Below are positions 63,240 through 64,000 of a stretch of 64,000 nt of DNA, piece by piece. The translations under genes and the position numbers were made by a program. Position 1 is the first letter of the stretch, and the number at the start of each line of letters is the position of its first letter. The DNA is from Periplaneta americana (Eukaryota; Arthropoda; Insecta; Blattodea; Blattidae). The stretch is from the NCBI RefSeq assembly GCF_040183065.1, contig NC_091132.1:160725602-160789601 (forward strand), written 5' to 3'. The notes beneath the pieces were generated by a model. That model was given only the letters and a program-made list of their open reading frames with translations. It was not told where the DNA came from and did not search any database.

Positions 63240-63870
63240 TACATGCACTACAATGTGCCTGTAATTCGTCTGGATGCCCATTACGTCACTATTTTGTCAA
63301 CATTTCCTAAATGTGAAATTATTGTCCACCATGTCTTTCTTCGCGATACGCCTTCATCTTTACGAGATATTTTGCTCTCCATTGCACTGTGTCTGGCCAC
63401 TCGAAAATTTTTCGCGTTGATTGATACCTCTTCCATTTAAAAACCATTGATTTTATTACCCGGTGTAAAGAAGCCTTACCCCAAGGAAAATTGATTTTGC
63501 TTTTTACTATAGGAAGAAGCTCTGGAATCGTTGGCACCCTTTTCTCAGTAACATAAAAGTCTTGTATGAGGTTTCTAATCACACACTTGTCGAAGTCATC
63601 AACGGATACGATATTACGGGAAATCACTCTTCTCTTCTTTCCAGGTGCCTTCAGACGATTGTCTGCATTGGTCGCCTAACTTTCTTTATTTTCTTCTCTA
63701 ATGTTCTTTATTGTAGAGTAGGATACCCCAGCGTACATAGCGGCCCTTTCGGTACATTTTGGCAAAGAGAATAATAAATGCTAACGTGTTTCTCTTCGTC
63801 ACATTTCTCTATTATATTCGCAAATATTTCCCTCCACTCACTATGCACAACGTTATGTGGTTTTCGTAAA
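63240..63870 (-). pseudogene. IS630/Tc1-like transposase N-terminal half
   Basis: Minus strand, in changing frames: ERAAMYAGVSYSTIKNIREE, LKAPGKKRRVISRNIVSVDD, DFDKCVIRNLIQDFYVTEKR, TIPELLPIVKSKINFPWGKA and WRAKYLVKMKAYREERHGGQ, then a DNNFTFRKC segment after a stop where the first catalytic Asp block is expected. This is the two-HTH N half of an IS630-like transposase. The C half is at 60795-61320. Confidence 0.75.
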
Positions 63871-63944
63871 GCTATAGTACATTACGTTACACTATTTCAC
63901 TACACTACACTATGCAACAGTACACAGTAACAAGTACATTAATA

Positions 63945-64000
63945 CCATAGTCTACTATATTCAGTCACGAAGGTCAATACATAGTAAATATGCATCCATA
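63945..64000. mobile_element. ACAGTC-ended DNA element, cut by the window edge
   Basis: It starts CATAGTCTACTATATTCAGT and continues CACGAAGGTCAATACATAGT and AATATGCATCCATA, matching the right part of the family in reverse. The remainder lies outside the window. Confidence 0.65.

Overview
The window reads as insect nuclear DNA, most likely cockroach or termite (Blattodea). It is AT-rich. Split genes have GT-AG introns, LINEs, SINEs and DNA transposons are dense, and there is a 1.7-kb block built on TTAGG, the insect telomere motif. The zinc-finger genes start with MDVIKxEP, a start I associate from memory with cockroach zinc-finger families. No search was run, so the taxon is an inference.

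Only two host genes are supported, both on the + strand. They are tandem paralogues encoding C2H2 poly-zinc-finger proteins. Gene 1 has coding exons at 8475-8567, 15598-15735, 19331-19413 and 23622-24510 (400 aa, nine fingers). Gene 2 has coding exons at 43205-43288, 47502-47621, 52276-52358 and 54176-55082 (397 aa, eight fingers). All intron phases match, exon 3 is 83 nt in both, and each N-terminal half carries several psi-K-x-E (SUMO-acceptor type) motifs. Gene 2 appears to have lost fingers: decayed finger sequence continues past its stop in another frame. A third, heavily decayed finger array may lie at 28090-28880.

The rest is transposon debris, much of it datable by nesting and target-site duplications (TSDs). 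1-8450: SINE, an intact-looking hAT element, a Tc1 remnant, an RNase H LINE, tandem tRNA-like repeats and a MITE. 8799-11861: a Merlin/ISXO2-type element with an 8-bp TSD whose apparent intron is filled with TTAGG-like repeats. 13-23 kb: mariner piece, fold-back elements and LINE fragments in gene 1 introns. 24.7-42.5 kb: an 8-bp-TSD DNA element family with ACAGTC termini, a second hAT split by a LINE, and a Mutator-like element hit by two Penelope-like (GIY-YIG) retroelements that carry hammerhead-like motifs. 43-55 kb: gene 2 with SINEs, a large palindrome, a MULE-like element and a 52-bp minisatellite in its introns. 55.6-59.7 kb: a three-level nest, LINE inside DNA transposon inside LINE. 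60-64 kb: IS630/Tc1-type transposase pieces, a piggyBac-like tail and a LINE.

No LTR retroelement, Polinton, rRNA, CRISPR array or free-standing tRNA gene was recognised. The tRNA-like stretches all look like SINE heads.
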